In this document: positions 40,438-47,841 of the stretch, in pieces
Numbering within the stretch: the stretch's first letter is position 1
How the letters are laid out: each line of letters starts with the position of its first letter
Origin: Desulfococcaceae bacterium HSG9
Lineage (GTDB): Bacteria; Desulfobacterota; Desulfobacteria; Desulfobacterales; JAUCGF01
Assembly: GCA_030378005.1 (NCBI GenBank)
Contig: JAUCGF010000113.1
Location: 1-48,848 of the forward strand
Length of the DNA stretch: 48,848 bases
Direction of reading: 5' to 3'
Position numbers and translations under genes: made by a program
The notes under the pieces: model-generated
What the model saw: the letters and a program-made list of their open reading frames with translations, nothing else
Databases searched by the model: none
Told to the model about the DNA's origin: nothing

Positions 40438-43074
40438 TTACTGACCTGAAAAAACAAGCCTGAAGCCCAAGTCACCAAGTTTGCGATTGCCAGGATTGTC
40501 CCCGTCACGGTTAGCAACACGCACGAAAGCGGGTGAATTGCTCCAACTGCCCCCGCGAAATACGCGTTTCGAGCCTGATGACGCTCCTTTTGGATTAAGA
40601 GCGCTTCTTTTTTGATAGTAATCCTTATCGTACCAATCGGCGCACCACTCCCGCACATTACCCAGCATATCATAAAGACCGAATTGGTTTGGCTTGAAAG
40701 AACCGATGGGCGCGGATACGACATGCTTGTCATTACACCTATGGTAGGGGCGTCCAATCCACATTTTTACTTTATCAATCATATTTTTCAGGGTCTGATC
40801 ATACACATTTGCGTAAGAACAAGCTTGTTCAGAAAAATCACCCCAAAACCAAACCGTTTGAGTGCCGGCGCGAGCGGCATATTCCCATTCGGCTTCAAAG
40901 GGTAATCGAAATTTCTTACCTGTTTTGCCGCTCAACCACTTGGCGTAATATTGAGCTCTCTTCCAACTTACTTTTACCACTGGCTGATTATCATCGTTTA
41001 ATGTGTGGCCTTTCCATGAACCGGAATTATGTTTACGCTTGAACTTGCGATACTGTCGGTTGCTTACTTCGTGTTTTCCCATCCAGAAGCCTTTTTTAAA
41101 ACAGACCTCATGTTGGGGAAGTTCGTCTGCAAAATTTATACCACGGTAACCTTTTTCTTTGACTTGTCCCATCTGAAAACAACCGGATCTAATCCACACA
41201 AACTCCATGCCAGTAATCGGTTCTGTCCAATCCGGCTTTATTAATTCAACCATCTCCTCAACTATCCTACCAGAAACGGTTATTTCACTATTCCAATCCT
41301 GATACCCCTTTTTTTTCACCGTTACACGATATTTTTTCGGCTCAAGGTTATCCTTCCGGCCAGGCGTCAGGCCGACAGGCTTATCATCCAACCACCATTC
41401 GGCTTTTTCAGGGTTGCTTGCTATGATCAATGTACCGCTGGGGCTAAGTTGAAGTGTCAGCGGAATTTCTTTACCGGCTACGATTTTGACGTTTTCCTCT
41501 TTAGTGTGATAACCAGGCAGTTCGGCTTGCACTTTTATACTCCCCGGTTTCAAATTTTTCACTGTGAAAGGGGCTTTTTTTGGGGTTTTTCCGTCAACGG
41601 ATACGACGGCTCCTAACGGTTGGGTTTGCACATAAAGTGATCCCAAGGCGCTTTCAAGTTTAAGTTTGACCTCTATCGGTTTATCAGCTTCGATTGTGAC
41701 GGTTTCATCTATAGTTTGATAATTTTCCAGTTCAGCTCTGACTGTAATAATTGTTCCCTGCTTGAAATACTTTGAAGGGATAGGCGATTTACCGATTTCT
41801 TCGTCGTTAATGAATATTGTAGCACCGGGCGGGTCGGTTGTCACTATAAGCGCGCCAAAATTAAACCAGAAAATGACACTGATTAAAATAGCAGCGATTA
41901 ATAATAACAGAAAGGGCAACCGTTTCATCCAATTCACAGGTTCTATGGGCGGAACAGGTTTGAGTTCCGGTTTTATTTCCGGTGTTGGATTCGGCTTCGG
42001 TATTGGTGTTGGTGTCAGTTTCGGTGTTGGTGTTGGTATCAGTTTCGGTGTTGGTGTCGGTTTCGGCTTCGGTGTTGGTGTCAGCTTCGGCTTCGGTGTC
42101 AGCTTCGGCTTTTCAAACATCTTGCGCCATTGCGTCACACTTCGAGGGCGTTCATTCGCGCGCAATGCCAGACCTTTATCAATGGCGAGCAAAAATTCGA
42201 CGGAATACCTTTTACGTGCAATATGGATCAGTTGTGGCAATGGATCCGGTTTGTGATTCATAAACGCACCGGAACGTGCCGCGGAGTCGGGTGGAACTTT
42301 ATCGGTAATGGCACGGTGCATAACGGCGGCCATGGCATAAATATCAGACCACGGCCCCAGTGCGCTGCCGTCGCGAAAATACTGCTCAAAAGGTGAATAG
42401 CCGTCTGTAACGATAACAGCCATGCTCCGGCTGCGGCGGCTTAATGATTGGCGAGCCGATCCGAAATCGATTAGTACCGGGCGATTTAGCTGATTTTCCT
42501 TATTCATGCAAAGATAAATATTATCCGGCTTAATGTCCAAGTGCGTGATTTCATTCTCATGAATGATTTCAAGCGCGTCTAACAGCGGCATCAGGATTTG
42601 GCGCAACTCCGCTTCGGAAGGCTTTTTTACCAGTTCTTGCAGATAGGCGGTCAACGTTTTCCCGCGCTCATAATCAGTTACCATATACGCGGTACCATGC
42701 GCTGGAAAAGCACCCTTCACATGGAGAATGTTGGGATGCCCGAAACGCGCCAAATGTTTCAATCTCCAGGCTTCATAGATAAACCGGTTAAGTCCCCAAT
42801 TAAAGTCGTCTTCATCGCTGGAGGTTTTCGGAACCACAGTGTATTCGAGTCGTTCATGCACAGCGTCTCCTTGTTCACGCACGGCGATCTCGTTGGGCAG
42901 ATATTCTTTAATTGCCACATTATATTCATATTTAACGTCCATGTCCTGAGCCAAATAAGTGATTCCAAAACCACCGTGTCCGAGAACTCGTTTAATACGG
43001 TATTTTTTTTTGTATTCTTTTGATTCTAATTGGCATCCTCGGGGTAAAGCCAGACGATGTGCTGTATTGTTCAT
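40438..43074 (-). CDS. Transmembrane Ser/Thr kinase with PEGA repeats and a C-terminal FGE-sulfatase-like domain
   Basis: The cytosolic kinase domain (about 24-315) has Gly loop GHGGFGITY, Lys56 in VAIKEYLPNE, catalytic loop HLDIKPDN (178-185) and DFG (203-205), so it should be active. A Pro/Thr/Lys linker (322-380), one membrane helix (386-405) and three PEGA domains (407-620, each with a Gly-Tyr turn) follow. The last ~240 residues are a formylglycine-generating-enzyme-like domain (MEFVWIRSGCFQMG, FRLPFEAEWEYAARAG, VFRGGSWSN, LGFRLV), which should lie in the periplasm. In bacterial kinases this domain is usually a ligand or cofactor-binding sensor. AGGAA precedes the ATG. First gene of the cluster. 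Confidence 0.92.
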   Translation of the reverse strand: MNNTAHRLALPRGCQLESKEYKKKYRIKRVLGHGGFGITYLAQDMDVKYEYNVAIKEYLPNEIAVREQGDAVHERLEYTVVPKTSSDEDDFNWGLNRFIYEAWRLKHLARFGHPNILHVKGAFPAHGTAYMVTDYERGKTLTAYLQELVKKPSEAELRQILMPLLDALEIIHENEITHLDIKPDNIYLCMNKENQLNRPVLIDFGSARQSLSRRSRSMAVIVTDGYSPFEQYFRDGSALGPWSDIYAMAAVMHRAITDKVPPDSAARSGAFMNHKPDPLPQLIHIARKRYSVEFLLAIDKGLALRANERPRSVTQWRKMFEKPKLTPKPKLTPTPKPKPTPTPKLIPTPTPKLTPTPIPKPNPTPEIKPELKPVPPIEPVNWMKRLPFLLLLIAAILISVIFWFNFGALIVTTDPPGATIFINDEEIGKSPIPSKYFKQGTIITVRAELENYQTIDETVTIEADKPIEVKLKLESALGSLYVQTQPLGAVVSVDGKTPKKAPFTVKNLKPGSIKVQAELPGYHTKEENVKIVAGKEIPLTLQLSPSGTLIIASNPEKAEWWLDDKPVGLTPGRKDNLEPKKYRVTVKKKGYQDWNSEITVSGRIVEEMVELIKPDWTEPITGMEFVWIRSGCFQMGQVKEKGYRGINFADELPQHEVCFKKGFWMGKHEVSNRQYRKFKRKHNSGSWKGHTLNDDNQPVVKVSWKRAQYYAKWLSGKTGKKFRLPFEAEWEYAARAGTQTVWFWGDFSEQACSYANVYDQTLKNMIDKVKMWIGRPYHRCNDKHVVSAPIGSFKPNQFGLYDMLGNVREWCADWYDKDYYQKRSALNPKGASSGSKRVFRGGSWSNSPAFVRVANRDGDNPGNRKLGDLGFRLVFSGQ

Positions 43075-43335
43075 TTTTGTTCCTGATCATATTCGCGTGA
43101 AAGGTCTTTGGAAAATGATTCAATCATGCTTACTTCAAATGGATTATCATAAATTCCTTTTGTTTTTTGATACCACGGTGTGTCGGATGTGTGCTAAGGA
43201 TGGTTTGGCCCTGTTTTCTGTGTATATGAATGCAATAACGTGTTTTTTTGATCCTTTGTTCAGCTTAATAGATTTTTGGTTTAAGTGCAAGTATTCTTTT
43301 ACAATGGTTCGGACGGTTTTTATAAATAACCTAAC

Positions 43336-43548
43336 TTGCTACCTATAAAGACTCAATATGGAAAGGGAAATATCCCTTTGTCATCTACTGAAATTTCCGA
43401 AAATGGAACTGTTGTTCATCTCAAAGGTTACAGATTTGTGAAAATATTCGGAACAGTCACCAAAAACGCTAATACCGAATATCAGGCTGCCAATGATCTG
43501 ACTGTGAATGAACTCCGACGAATTCAGTATGTATTCATTGGATTTTGA
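43336..43548 (+). pseudogene. Fragment of an IS4/IS701-type transposase
   Basis: About 70 codons resemble the middle of DDE transposases of the IS4/IS701 group: GKGNIPLSSTEIS, then VVHLKGYRFVKIFGTV and NTEYQAANDLTVNELRR. The similarity stops at both ends; no catalytic region remains. The other parts of the 43075-43750 gap show no gene. Confidence 0.55.
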
Positions 43549-43616
43549 TAAATTGCGTCGAATGCCGTCTGATTATTTCAATCAGTTATATTGGCCTTGA
43601 TTTTCGTTTCGGCCTT

Positions 43617-43640
43617 ATGACACATTAAATTATGTGTCAT
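43617..43640. promoter_or_regulatory. Perfect palindrome upstream of tunR, candidate operator
   Basis: ATGACACAT (43617-43625) and ATGTGTCAT (43632-43640) are exact inverses around TAAATT. It lies just upstream of a possible promoter (TTGTTT at 43647, GATAAT at 43671) and 110 bases before the tunR ATG. A regulator dimer could bind here; which one is not known from the sequence. Confidence 0.5.
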
Positions 43641-43750
43641 TATCTGTTGTTTATCGTAATTGTTCGTATAGATAATAAATGCCATTGACTTGTTAGCTTC
43701 CAAAATTTAATTAAACGCCAAAATATTTATGAATCAAAGAAGGTGCTGCT

Positions 43751-44689
43751 ATGCCACAGATGATGTCCACCCGTGAAGTTGCCCAATTTCTGAATATAAA
43801 CGAAAAACTGGTGTATTCGCTGGTTTCAGAAAAAGGGCTTCCGGCCTCAAAAGTCACCGGGAAATGGTTGTTTCCGAAACATTTGGTCGAACAGTGGGTC
43901 GAAACCAATACCATAAACTATCCAGATAACAAAATTCGGCTGCCACCTTACGACGGGTTACTGATTATCACAGGAAGTTCGGATCCGCTGCTCAACAAAA
44001 CGATCTACCATTACAACCGGATTCAATCCGGCCATATCGCCGTTTTCGGCAATTTGGGATCCATGGGCGGCATACAGACATTGCGCCAGAATCGTTGTCA
44101 TATAGCGGCCAGTCATCTTCTTCAGGAAGACGAAAAAGATTATAATTTTGATTATGTCTCACAGGAATTGGATATGTCCCCGGCAATTGTAAATTTTTGT
44201 CAGAGAGAACAGGGCATCATTTTACAAAAAGGTAATCCGCACCAGATCAATTTTGTGGCCGATCTGTCTAAACCGGGGATTCGCCTTGTAAATCGCGCCC
44301 TGGGTGCGGGCACTCGTTTGCTGTTAGACCGGGAGTTAAAAAAGGCGCATGTGAATGCTGAAAAAATTGACGGGTACACCCATGAAGTGTCCAGTCATAC
44401 AGCGCTGGGTTTGGAAATTATGGCCGGTCGCGCGGATGCCGGTCCTGGTATTCGCGCAGCCGCCGAAATGTTCGGCCTGGATTTTTTGCCGCTGCGCTGG
44501 GAACGCTACGATTTGATGACTGCCAAAGATCGTTTTTTTGACGAAGGTATCCAGCGTTTTCTGAGTATGCTGCATGAAGACGCTTTCAAGCAATTGGCCG
44601 CTGAAATGACTGGCTATGATTTAAGTTTATCCGGGAAAATGGTTTTCCCAAATAGGAAAAAAACTAAAAAAAGGAGAGAAAGAGAATGA
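43751..44689 (+). CDS. tunR: TunR-like tungstate-responsive regulator (excisionase-type HTH plus PBP-like domain)
   Basis: An excisionase/MerR-like helix-turn-helix (residues 4-52, STREVAQFLNINEKLVYSLV) is joined to a PBP-like domain (about 90-290) related to molybdate/tungstate binders (GAGTRLLLDRELKKA, ADAGPGIRAAAEMFGLDF). This combination next to tupABC matches TunR, reported in sulfate-reducing bacteria as a tungstate-sensing repressor of tungstate uptake. The start has AAGAAGGTG upstream, and the 3' end overlaps tupA by four bases, so regulator and binding protein are co-translated. Confidence 0.85.
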   Translation: MPQMMSTREVAQFLNINEKLVYSLVSEKGLPASKVTGKWLFPKHLVEQWVETNTINYPDNKIRLPPYDGLLIITGSSDPLLNKTIYHYNRIQSGHIAVFGNLGSMGGIQTLRQNRCHIAASHLLQEDEKDYNFDYVSQELDMSPAIVNFCQREQGIILQKGNPHQINFVADLSKPGIRLVNRALGAGTRLLLDRELKKAHVNAEKIDGYTHEVSSHTALGLEIMAGRADAGPGIRAAAEMFGLDFLPLRWERYDLMTAKDRFFDEGIQRFLSMLHEDAFKQLAAEMTGYDLSLSGKMVFPNRKKTKKRRERE

Positions 44690-45582
44690 GTCGTTTTGTT
44701 GTGAAGTTCGGTTATGTTTTTTTAATGATGGTGTTGACTTCAACAGTCGCTATAAGTAGCGACAAAATTTTAAAGATGTCAACCACCACCAGCACGCAGG
44801 CGTCCGGCCTGCTTGATGTATTGCTTCCGGAATTGGAAAAAGACACCGGCATCAAAGTGAAAGTGATTGCCAAAGGCACCGGTGCGGCGATTCGGGATGG
44901 CATTGATGGCAATGTGGATGTGATTTTTGTTCATGCGAAAAACCGTGAGGAAAAATTTGTCAAAGACGGTTTCGGGACCAAGCGTTATGCGGTGATGCAT
45001 AATGATTTCATCATCTTAGGGCCGGCTGGTGATCCGGCGAAGATTAAAGGCATGACCGATGCGGCCGCGGCTTTGAAAAAAATTGCGGATGCCAAAGCGC
45101 TTTTTATTTCGCGCGGCGATGACAGCGGCACGCACACCAAAGAGCAGGCGCTGTGGAAAGCTAGCGGTCTTACAATTGCAGAGCAGACCAAAACAATCGT
45201 AAAAAAAGGTAAAAAAAGAGATATTACTTTTGTTCATCCGGCCGGTTCAGAAAAATGGTATCAGTCAATCGGACAGGGGATGGGTAAAACACTGACTTTT
45301 GCCGATGAAAAACAGGCCTACACACTGGCAGACCGCGGCACCTATATCAAATACAAGTTTGGCCGCGATATTCCCATTGAATTAAAAGTGCTGTGCGAAG
45401 GCGACGCCAATCTGGCCAACCCTTACGGCATCATTCCCATCAACCCGCAAAAACATAAACACGTCAAGGCCGAACTGGCCGACCAATTCGCTCAATGGTT
45501 GGTATCGGAAAAAGGCCAAAAAGCGATTGCTGATTATCGCCTGCTCGGGAAACAGCTTTTTTATCCTGATGCGGTTAAATAA
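44686..45582 (+). CDS. tupA: Tungstate-binding protein TupA
   Basis: Periplasmic binding protein of the tungstate importer. After a signal peptide (about 1-25), the mature protein starts SDKILKMSTTTSTQASG; TTTSTQ is the oxyanion-contact motif of the TupA family. Later motifs are VIAKGTGAAIRDG, SRGDDSGTHTKE and YTLADRGTYI, all typical. The 298-residue length is normal. AAGGAG lies before the ATG, which overlaps tunR. A palindromic element follows before tupB. Confidence 0.93.
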   Translation: MSRFVVKFGYVFLMMVLTSTVAISSDKILKMSTTTSTQASGLLDVLLPELEKDTGIKVKVIAKGTGAAIRDGIDGNVDVIFVHAKNREEKFVKDGFGTKRYAVMHNDFIILGPAGDPAKIKGMTDAAAALKKIADAKALFISRGDDSGTHTKEQALWKASGLTIAEQTKTIVKKGKKRDITFVHPAGSEKWYQSIGQGMGKTLTFADEKQAYTLADRGTYIKYKFGRDIPIELKVLCEGDANLANPYGIIPINPQKHKHVKAELADQFAQWLVSEKGQKAIADYRLLGKQLFYPDAVK

Positions 45583-45593
45583 TTGTCGTTTTA

Positions 45594-45671
45594 GTAGGTC
45601 GGGTTAGCGAGAGCGTAACCCGACAATAGAGGCTCTTTCTGTCGGGTTACGCTCTCGCTAACCCGACCTAC
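45594..45671. repeat. Palindromic REP-like element, family C, between tupA and tupB
   Basis: A 78-base palindrome starting GTAGGTCGGGTTAGCGAGAG and ending in its inverse, with arms of about 32 bases. It matches the 20088-20165 copy in length and nearly all arm bases; the loop differs. It splits the tup operon twelve bases after tupA. Confidence 0.85.
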
Positions 45672-45684
45672 AAATATTTAAGCT

Positions 45685-46380
45685 ATGGATTTGTTAATCG
45701 ACAGTTTTGTTTCGGCCATTTTATTAGTGGTCTCTTTAGATGCTGAAATGATCGCCATTGTCGGCGTTTCAATCAAAGTCAGCCTGACCTCGACTTTATT
45801 TGCCAGTATCATCGGAATTCCTTTGGGTTTTGCCATCGCATTCGGCGATGCACCGGGAAAACGATGGATGATCACGATTTTAAATACGTTGCTGGCATTG
45901 CCCACCGTTGTGATCGGCCTGTTTGTATATACGTTCATTTCACGCCGCGGCGTTTTCGGCCCCTTTGACTTGCTCTACACCCAAAGGGCGATCATTATCG
46001 GCCAGTTGATTTTGATCATCCCGGTCGTTACGGCATTTACCATTTCAGCCATCAGCCGCATTGATGAAAGATACCGCAAAACGGCCATGACACTGGGAGC
46101 TGACCGCATTCAGACAGCCTGGGTCGTATTTCGCGAAGCCCGTTTCGGAATCGGAGCCGCTGTGATAGCCGCTTTTGGCCGCGTGATTTCAGAAGTGGGG
46201 ATCAGTATGATGCTCGGCGGCAATATCCGAGGGTTTACGCGCACCATGACAACGGCGATGGCTTTAGAATACGATAAAGGCTCATTTACGCTTGCCATCG
46301 CCCTGGGACTTGTATTATTAAGTTTCAGTTTCGGCATGAACATGTTATTTCATTTTTTTCAAGGAAGAAGTCGGCTATGA
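45685..46380 (+). CDS. tupB: Tungstate ABC transporter permease TupB
   Basis: Inner-membrane permease of the tungstate importer. The 231-residue protein has five to six hydrophobic helices, and the ATPase-contact loop KTAMTLGADRIQTAWVVFREARFGI is recognisable (shown in part: MTLGADRIQTAW). The pattern ISEVGISMMLGGNIRGFTRTM is characteristic of TupB. It has no clear ribosome site and starts 13 bases after the palindrome, so its translation may be weaker than that of tupA. Its end overlaps tupC by four bases. Confidence 0.9.
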   Translation: MDLLIDSFVSAILLVVSLDAEMIAIVGVSIKVSLTSTLFASIIGIPLGFAIAFGDAPGKRWMITILNTLLALPTVVIGLFVYTFISRRGVFGPFDLLYTQRAIIIGQLILIIPVVTAFTISAISRIDERYRKTAMTLGADRIQTAWVVFREARFGIGAAVIAAFGRVISEVGISMMLGGNIRGFTRTMTTAMALEYDKGSFTLAIALGLVLLSFSFGMNMLFHFFQGRSRL

Positions 46381-47423
46381 CGGTATATCATCTTTCCGGA
46401 ATTCGTAAAATTTATGGCAGCCGTACGGTTTTGGACATTCCCGCTATGAAAATCGAAAAAAACCGTATTTATGCCCTTCTCGGCCCCAATGGCGCCGGTA
46501 AAACAACGCTTTTAAACATTCTCGGTTTTCTGGAAACGCCTTCTGCCGGCAAAATTGACTTTCGTGAAAAGCCCGTGCGATTCAGCGCATCAGCACTTCA
46601 GGCATTGCGCCGAGATGTCGTGATGGTGGATCAGCATCCGATTTTATTCACCACCACGGTGTTTAAAAATTTGGAATTCGGTCTCAAGATTCGTAAAATC
46701 GTACCCAAGCAAAGAAAACGCATCATTGAAGAATCCCTGGAACTGGTCGGTATGCGCGATTTTATAACCGCGCCGGCGCATACCCTTTCCGGCGGAGAAA
46801 CCCAGCGAGTGGCTTTGGCGCGCGCTTTGGCCTTGAAACCGGAGGTGTTTTTATGCGATGAACCGACATCCAGCACGGACATTGAAAATCAGGCCATCAT
46901 TATCAATCTTCTCAGGCAGATTAATGCGACGCGGCATATCACCATTATATTCACAACCCATGATCGCACCCAGGCGGCCGGTATCGCTCATAAAACCCTG
47001 GTTTTGAACCATGGCAAACTCGTCGCCGCCAACTATGAAAATATATTTTCAGTTCTGGTAACGCATAACGGCAATGGTCATGTGCGATGCCGTCTGAATC
47101 ATGACGTTTCACTGTCAGCGACCTTGCCTGCGACATATTCAGGCAACGGCCGCACTCGTATTTTTATCGATCCACATCAAATTATATCGGAATCCGGAGT
47201 TCGGAATCCGGAATCTGAAATTAAGCCCCAAAAATCATCGAACAAACTGCAAGGCAAGGTGCATCAGATTATCAGGGAAAACAAAGATATTCGGATGGTT
47301 GTCGATTCGGGGGTGTGGCTGACTATGATCATGTCTGAATCTGTGTATCGCCAAAACCGGCCATCGGTGGGTGACACCGTTGATTGCTATATTCCGCCTG
47401 AAGCCATTCATACGATCCGGTAG
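46377..47423 (+). CDS. tupC: Tungstate ABC transporter ATPase TupC
   Basis: ATPase of the importer. Walker A is GPNGAGKT (36-43), the signature is LSGGETQRVALARAL (137-151), Walker B is VFLCDEP (157-163) and the switch His is in FTTHD (193-197). A C-terminal regulatory/TOBE-like domain fills residues 225-348. Within it, about residues 270-290 (SESGVRNPESEIKPQKSS) are encoded by a GGAATCC-type short repeat that looks inserted in frame. The protein is otherwise complete at 348 residues and coupled to tupB by an ATGA overlap. Confidence 0.92.
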   Translation: MTVYHLSGIRKIYGSRTVLDIPAMKIEKNRIYALLGPNGAGKTTLLNILGFLETPSAGKIDFREKPVRFSASALQALRRDVVMVDQHPILFTTTVFKNLEFGLKIRKIVPKQRKRIIEESLELVGMRDFITAPAHTLSGGETQRVALARALALKPEVFLCDEPTSSTDIENQAIIINLLRQINATRHITIIFTTHDRTQAAGIAHKTLVLNHGKLVAANYENIFSVLVTHNGNGHVRCRLNHDVSLSATLPATYSGNGRTRIFIDPHQIISESGVRNPESEIKPQKSSNKLQGKVHQIIRENKDIRMVVDSGVWLTMIMSESVYRQNRPSVGDTVDCYIPPEAIHTIR

Positions 47424-47501
47424 TGGAGCCGTGAAGAGTCAATTGGAAACATCAGAATGGTTTAGACGTTGATCTCTTTACTTTTTACCAGAGTTAAAGT
47501 T

Positions 47502-47717
47502 TTATATAATTTTACAGCGTCTATTCCAATCATGATTAGCAGGCACAATGACGATGCGATCTGAATCCAAACCGAAATGCTTCACCAACTGATCAAGCAT
47601 TTTGAAGGATGCTTTATATTCATCGGGCATTGAATAATTGACAACATCTCCTGATATTATAAGGTAATCTAAACGTTTTATGCATAAATTTTTTTTTAGA
47701 TATGTTTCTAACCTGAA
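47502..47717 (-). pseudogene. Fragment of a calcineurin-like metallophosphoesterase
   Basis: A 71-codon open stretch without a start encodes a clear phosphoesterase core: LDYLIISGDVVNYS, then EYKASFKMLDQLVKHFGLDS and IVIVPANHDW. SGD and NHD are metal ligands; the Gly before NHD is Ala. The N-terminal DxH motif and the rest of the protein are missing, and a stop follows RRCKII. It is a remnant next to the decayed IS. The rest of the 47424-47841 gap shows no gene. Confidence 0.65.
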
Positions 47718-47841
47718 TTATTCATAAACTTATTTCAATTTCATTTAAATTATGATATATCTGATAGTTAAGTAAGTTCATCTGCCAAACAGTGTTTTTA
47801 AATAAACCGCATCATTTTCCCCGCTGATTAAGGAGATTTTA

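Noticed and set aside
41762..42256. Plus-strand ORF rich in Gly, Val and Phe
   Set aside because: Antisense of the Pro/Thr linker region of the kinase.
34396..43074. Type VI secretion regulatory cluster (kinase, PP2C, FHA)
   Set aside because: No Tss structural gene lies in the window; the set includes an ExbB-like channel instead.
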